Below, piece after piece: positions 61,601 through 64,000 of a stretch of 64,000 bases of DNA. The notes beneath the pieces were generated by a model. That model searched no databases and was not told where the DNA came from. It saw only the letters and a list, made by a program, of their open reading frames with translations. The translations under genes and the position numbers were made by a program. The DNA is from Callaeas wilsoni (taxonomy: Eukaryota > Chordata > Aves > Passeriformes > Callaeidae), in contig VWPU01014183.1 in assembly GCA_013398955.1 (NCBI GenBank), forward strand, positions 112,088-176,087. Direction: 5' to 3'. The stretch's first letter is position 1, and each line of letters starts with the position of its first letter.

Positions 61601-63750
61601 TTGATCCAAGACTGGCAGTACAGAAATACACATATTTACATGCAAAGTGACTAGATAAAGACCAAACAAATTGTTTTAGAAACAATCTTTCAAGATTTAA
61701 TATAAAAGGACACTCAGAAATACAAAGTTACATTTCGGTTTCTAAGTTTAGAATACAATTCTACCAAAAGTACAAATAGGTGGTCACACATCATTTACTA
61801 TAAGAAGTGTGATGATTACCCAAGCAGGTTTTGAGGAAATACCATTTTGAAGAAGTGATTATAAATTAGTATCAGGCACTCACATCTATTTATTAATCTT
61901 CTTCCCCTTGTAATTAACTAACTTTTAATCAAGCCCTTAGCAGCACTCATTCAATCACAAAATAGATTTTCCATACTGTTAAATGCACAGAACAACTTCC
62001 AAGTTTTATGGCAACAGTCACAAAGTTATTTCTATGTAATTGGTCATATTTTAGCTTCTACACTCTATGGTATCTTATTTTGAAAATAAAAGCATTTGAG
62101 AAAGTTTGACCGCACTATATTACTGACCAAGTCTTGTTAACAAGTCTGCCACTGAAGAGCTGCAGAACAGAAGCATTAGAGGGTGAAGTACAATGCATTA
62201 CCTCTAAAACATGAAAAACCATCTCTAGTCAAGGCTTGTCCCTTTACCTAGGTCATAAATTAACAGATAAATACAAAGAAGTTGCAAAATTTCAGCTTGG
62301 GATTTAGAATGAATGCAAATATGCCCTTTATAAGGCACACACCTATTGCACAGCTGATTATAATTAAAGAAGGCAGTGACTGAACACTTCAATCTCAGGT
62401 GTCATCAGTAATCCTATAATCCTCTAATAAGGTGGTTTTTAGACTGAACTAGTACCTGGAATTGCTTCCAGCTGATCCAGATTGTGAAAACAAGCTCTGT
62501 AGTCAAAAAAACAGCAACAAAAAAAGCTACACTTCTCTCCAGAACAAAAACTAAAAGTTACCACATAAATATCACAACATACAATCTAAAGGTTTTTTTT
62601 AAAAAATTAATGAAAAGTTTGCTTTGACTTTCATAAATGTAAACGCAGGTAAACTTTTAAAAACTGAGGTTAACCCAGCTATAAAAAACAAAAATGAAAA
62701 GAAAGGGGGGAGAAGAGGACGCATTTGGGGGAGATGACAGCAACTTGTGCAACCTGCCGGTGACCTGTGAAGCAGTCTCATTCTGCTCCCTCCTACCTGC
62801 TCTGCACACACTCAGGAGAAGCAGCAGCAGGCCAGCTCTCTGCTGCAGCATCAGGGTCAGGTAAGGATTGCAGCAGAGGAGGAGGAAGAAGAGAAGGCTG
62901 CCATTGCATTCCATTTTTGCCATTTTTCTTTGCTCCAAGCCATTACTCAGAATTCTGCAGCTAATCAACTCTGTATTCCACCCCCATCTCAATTAATGAT
63001 GCAAAACAGACAAGATAGTTGTTTTGCTATTGCAAAATACATGGACCTACAAAGACATGGAGAGAAAGCAGGTCCTGGTAAGGACTCCCATCATGCATAT
63101 TCCCCTTAAAATTACTCAGGTCATGAAGCCAGCTGTTGTATTATTCTTTACACAACATACAGTTTCCAATAATAACAATAAAGTGCAATGACACATCTAT
63201 ATGCTTTAAAAAGACAGATGTGTAGACATTATAGTAACTTCAAAACGACACCAAAGACTTGGGGTGTGGAGAGAAGAGTGGCACGTGAACTGAACTGATG
63301 GAAGTGCTTGTGCTCTGAGATACCCCACAAGCTTCTTTGAGATGATATGCTCAGAATCATTTCACAACATGACAGCAGCAAGCACCACCAGAGGAAACAG
63401 CATCAGCACAACATGACACCAGCGAAATCACCCAAATTCACCTTTCCACCTTCTCTCATGGAAGTTCTAAGCACTTTAAAATACAGTACTAGAGAACAGC
63501 AGGAAATATGGGAAGGTAATAGTCACTGCCAAGAGTTCACCTGGAAAAAGGGTTTCACTGAAAACATTTCTTCTTGGGATAGTGGTTTTCAACAGCGGGG
63601 TGGGTATCCATCTGCTCTTCCGAGAGGGGGTTATTTTCAATGCTCAGTGACAGAGCACGAGAGGTGAGGTCCGGGCAAAGAACACACAATGTGAACATCA
63701 CTTCCAAAACGTGGCACTGCCAGGCTGGACTGCTCCCCTCCCCAACTTAC
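58672..63750 (-). other. KAT6B: KAT6B 5'UTR intron (inferred)
   Basis: This sequence lies between the probable first exon and the start-codon exon. Its acceptor is a pyrimidine tract followed by AAAG directly before 58671. Most of it is AT-rich and featureless. Two patches stand out: 60210-60460, with CpGs, an open frame and splice-like borders, and 62657-62992, GC-richer with a hydrophobic open frame. Either could hide a second 5'UTR exon, in which case this is two introns. I see no clear transposon copy in it. Confidence 0.55.
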
Positions 63751-64000
63751 TTAAGCTTTTTGCAGTATAGCCCAGCCACGGAGATGTGCAACGCCCAGAG
63801 CCTCGGGCCAAGGCATTGTTGCATTTGACAGGGGCCGAGCCGGGGCTGGCTCCGCGCCCTGCACGCCCTGCTCCTGGATTTGCCATTGCCGAGGCAGGAA
63901 CCCCCAGCCCGCCGGCTCTGCGCCCCGGGGCACGGCGACCCGCGGGCAGGGCAGCCCAGGGGGACGGGGCCGTGCGCGCACCCGCACCGCGGGGCGCCGG
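63751..64000 (-). promoter_or_regulatory. KAT6B: CpG island, probable KAT6B promoter and non-coding exon 1
   Basis: The last 230 or so bases become strongly GC-rich and dense in CpG, in sharp contrast with the AT-rich rest of the window. The island continues past the right edge. On the minus strand the GC-rich block ends in AAGCTTAA followed by GTAAGT, a near-consensus 5' splice site with the donor GT at 63750-63749. That would make 63751 the last base of a first exon lying 5.1 kb upstream of the start-codon exon. KAT6B in other vertebrates has non-coding 5' exons upstream of the ATG exon, which fits. The transcription start cannot be placed from sequence. Open frames through the island exist in more than one frame but resemble nothing I know, and GC-rich DNA gives these by chance. 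Confidence 0.6.

Noticed and set aside
63751..63987. Open frames through the CpG island (Arg/Pro/Ala-rich)
   Set aside because: GC-rich first exons routinely lack stop codons; no known protein and only GTG or poorly placed starts.

Overview
The window is vertebrate, almost certainly bird, genomic DNA. It is AT-rich, intron-dominated sequence with vertebrate splice signals, several CR1 LINE fragments (the usual avian non-LTR element), endogenous-retrovirus LTRs of a type I associate with neoavian birds such as passerines, and a CpG island at the right end. I see no operons, bacterial genes, tRNA/rRNA genes or CRISPR arrays.

The window is essentially one gene: the 5' half of KAT6B (MORF/MYST4), a MYST-family lysine acetyltransferase, read on the minus strand. 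I could place seven coding exons. They run from the exon with the start ATG (57774-58671) through 12058-12166, 8336-8451, 8086-8167, 6943-7075 and 2063-2994 to 994-1115. All junctions are in phase and give 2115 coding bases (705 codons). They encode the N-terminal winged-helix/H15 region, the tandem PHD fingers, a basic linker, a serine-rich block and the start of the segment before the MYST domain. The catalytic domain and the long acidic and Ser/Met-rich C-terminus lie beyond position 1. A likely non-coding first exon with a GTAAGT donor sits in the CpG island at 63751-64000.

Layout: 1-993 intron; 994-12166 a cluster of six coding exons with short introns and one LTR near 5.0-5.5 kb; 12167-57773 a single 45.6 kb intron holding CR1 fragments, a solo LTR, an A-rich/T tract pair, short tandem repeats and a few CpG-containing islands that could be conserved elements; 57774-58671 the start-codon exon with three upstream ORFs; 58672-63750 a 5'UTR intron with two unexplained, coding-like patches (60.2-60.5 kb and 62.65-62.99 kb); 63751-64000 the promoter-proximal island.

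I found no evidence of a new multi-gene system. The best leads concern KAT6B regulation: a uORF overlapping the main start codon, an internal in-phase 5' splice site that removes exactly 292 codons of the serine-rich exon, and the unexplained patches in the 5' intron.
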